In this document: in pieces, positions 63,601 through 64,000 of the stretch
Layout of the letters: every line of letters starts with the position of its first letter
How positions within the stretch are numbered: position 1 is the first letter of the stretch
DNA from: Barnesiella sp. WM24
GTDB lineage: Bacteria; Bacteroidota; Bacteroidia; Bacteroidales; Muribaculaceae
Direction: 5' to 3'
Assembly (NCBI RefSeq): GCF_004570975.1
Contig: NZ_SPPC01000005.1
Coordinates: 1-64,000 of the forward strand
Length of the DNA stretch: 64,000 nucleotides
Notes under the pieces: generated by a model
The model's input: only the letters and a program-made list of their open reading frames with translations
The model's database searches: none
What the model was told of the DNA's origin: nothing
Program-made: the position numbers and the translations under genes

Positions 63601-64000
63601 CGGAAGAAGACCGACTTCACATCTTCGAGCGCTTCTATCAAGTCGACACCAGCAACATCAAGGGAACAGGTATAGGACTTCACCTCGTCAATTCTCTCGT
63701 ACAGCTACATTACGGCACAATAGAAGTATCGGATAATCCCGATGGTCAAGGCTCCCGTTTTGTCATCCGCCTCCCTCAGGGCAATTCCCATCTTAAAGTA
63801 AGCGACATCGCTCTTGAGCCTGTCGCTGCCGAGACGGGAGATGAGGCGGTCACTCCCGACCTGCCCGAAGAGCCGGCGGAAGAGAACAATCCAAAATCAG
63901 TCTCCAACGAGCGAATACTCATCGTTGAGGATGACGAGGAGATACGCCACTATATCAAAAAGGAACTTTCATCGCGCTATAAGGTGGAAGAGTGCAGTAA
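60648..64000 (+). CDS. Hybrid two-component sensor (partial, cut by window end)
   Basis: More than 1117 aa, open to the last base. Signal peptide (residues 1-22), a sensor of two propellers with Reg_prop repeats (QDSYGMIWIATEDGLNRYDG, DDRGVLWVGTDKGG, YAIQRESINALWL), a Y_Y_Y domain, one membrane segment near 63000, HisKA with H825 (NISHEIRTP), HATPase (NLLSNAVKFT, GTGIGLHL), then the start of a receiver (RILIVEDDEE). An AraC HTH is expected beyond the edge. Such HTCS proteins sense oligosaccharide in the periplasm and switch on adjacent polysaccharide genes, here probably the GH10 xylanase region. Confidence 0.9.
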   Translation, partial: MTIKRVILLLSLTFICLLSAKAQSHRYFSSDHELSSSLINQLFQDSYGMIWIATEDGLNRYDGSKFTVYHNIPGDSTSLCHNFVNLIFEHSNRELFISTYAGLQIYDRGADRFSKKLPVVTREGVEKIQPVSRILERKNGDVLFLNDDIYKFEEIKDGKAIISRLKYDKEINASPYRIIEDNDSNLWVLGRDAENNYIYRIDTKGHTTVMKHHPAKRFLETIVMGNDGKIYTGSMRTGLYRYEPATDTFTRFTTADGSDLSIKNLINDPASGLILIATDGQGLKTFNPRTEQIKEFFRGQLDFNLPGEKVHHVLKDNFDNFWLGIFQKGVVMFPERQSTFGYIGNRSAIHNVIGDKCVTALCKDDRGVLWVGTDKGGIYALNPDLTLRNHYEKGLPTVIMGMMDDKDHLLIGSYLEGWGLLDKNTGNVEYIETGDTRKSLSVYGFSGDDDGNVWIASMGSGVFTYNPKEKKAVKNETISSHINLWVGSILYSANKRRLYLGTYDGLFAADNCNDSNSVKVSSIKRGTIVYCIQEEPTGKIWCGTSTGLLGYDPESGEIVNYTTADGLPSNTVYAIQRESINALWLSTSSGLSRFDITGRKFSNYHADNGLQSNEFYKNVSYKDNRGIMYFGGMNGITFFSPNDIKNSGIKYTTRIVDFYLHGNPVKVGSKSGFRDIIDRPIYEAERINLSHYDNSFSIEFSTYELNRPESVVFMYSLDDDDWETLPYNVNRVNFSNINPGMHTLKVKAVDNDVESDVLSIKIDIAPVWYNSMLARLVYILLIALVAWYFLNQYKKRQLHRKEIMERENSDQMKEARLQFFTNISHEIRTPMTLVISPIEKLINNDPDPSRQKEYRLIHRNAKRILRLVNEIMDIRKIDKSQMHLTFTEANLVPMIEDLCATFSQVTSDHNITLSFNHGENDEISAWVDAANFDKIIMNLLSNAVKFTPDGGKIDIDLKTGVNPDDDSPLGEYVEISVSDTGIGIPEEDRLHIFERFYQVDTSNIKGTGIGLHLVNSLVQLHYGTIEVSDNPDGQGSRFVIRLPQGNSHLKVSDIALEPVAAETGDEAVTPDLPEEPAEENNPKSVSNERILIVEDDEEIRHYIKKELSSRYKVEECS

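Overview
The window looks like a Bacteroidales chromosome, most likely a Muribaculaceae-like gut bacterium. Signs are many TAnnTTTG (-7) boxes with upstream TTTG elements, a glycine-lipid gene pair, a SusA-like neopullulanase, hybrid two-component sensors and C-terminal tails resembling T9SS sorting domains. The assignment is inference from gene content; no rRNA is present.

Bases 1 to about 36,260 are a near-complete Mu-like transposable siphophage. A repressor (268-675, minus) faces an early/middle operon (801-9469, plus) with MuA and MuB homologues, a GemA-like protein, DUF3164, two small zinc-ribbon proteins, a gpG-like protein and a probable tail terminator. A tRNA-like element lies in this operon. 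A lipoprotein gene with its own promoter and terminator (9494-9823) follows. Next is a minus-strand accessory block: a D12 adenine methylase, a thymidylate-synthase-fold enzyme whose substrate-selecting Asn is Asp, and a small HTH protein. A strongly folded RNA is predicted to start on the opposite strand just upstream. A small OMP-like gene and a second short RNA candidate follow. Two late operons diverge from a palindrome-rich region at 17.8-17.96 kb. Leftward are small and large terminase, gp36-like, portal and a MuF protein with a toxin-like C-terminus. Rightward are protease/scaffold, major capsid (frameshifted), amidase, overlapping spanin-like genes, tail tube, tail assembly chaperone with a -1 frameshift site, tape measure, tail hub and a row of fibre genes. 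The last fibre gene ends in a C-type-lectin domain like those diversified by DGRs, but no reverse transcriptase is present. Repeats about 22 bp apart at 36,196-36,253 may be the right-end transposase sites.

Bases 36,270-38,880 are an AT-rich accessory patch of duplicated small secreted proteins alternating with fragments, resembling an orphan immunity array. From 39,033 on the genes are ordinary chromosome: glsA-glsB, a Wzi-like porin, a lipoprotein, rpoN, a PAP2-like membrane protein, purE-ispG, pgeF-obgE (minus), a HepT remnant, a starch/oligosaccharide pair (six-hairpin glycosidase and SusA-like amylase), a phosphodiesterase, a SPOR-like lipoprotein, and a secreted beta-helix protein with a GH10 xylanase. 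A hybrid two-component sensor cut by the window end may control the adjacent polysaccharide genes.

The strongest leads are the TS-like/Dam operon with its flanking structured RNA, the tRNA-like element with a folded leader, the MuF toxin fusion with an overlapping short RNA, and the divergent late promoter.
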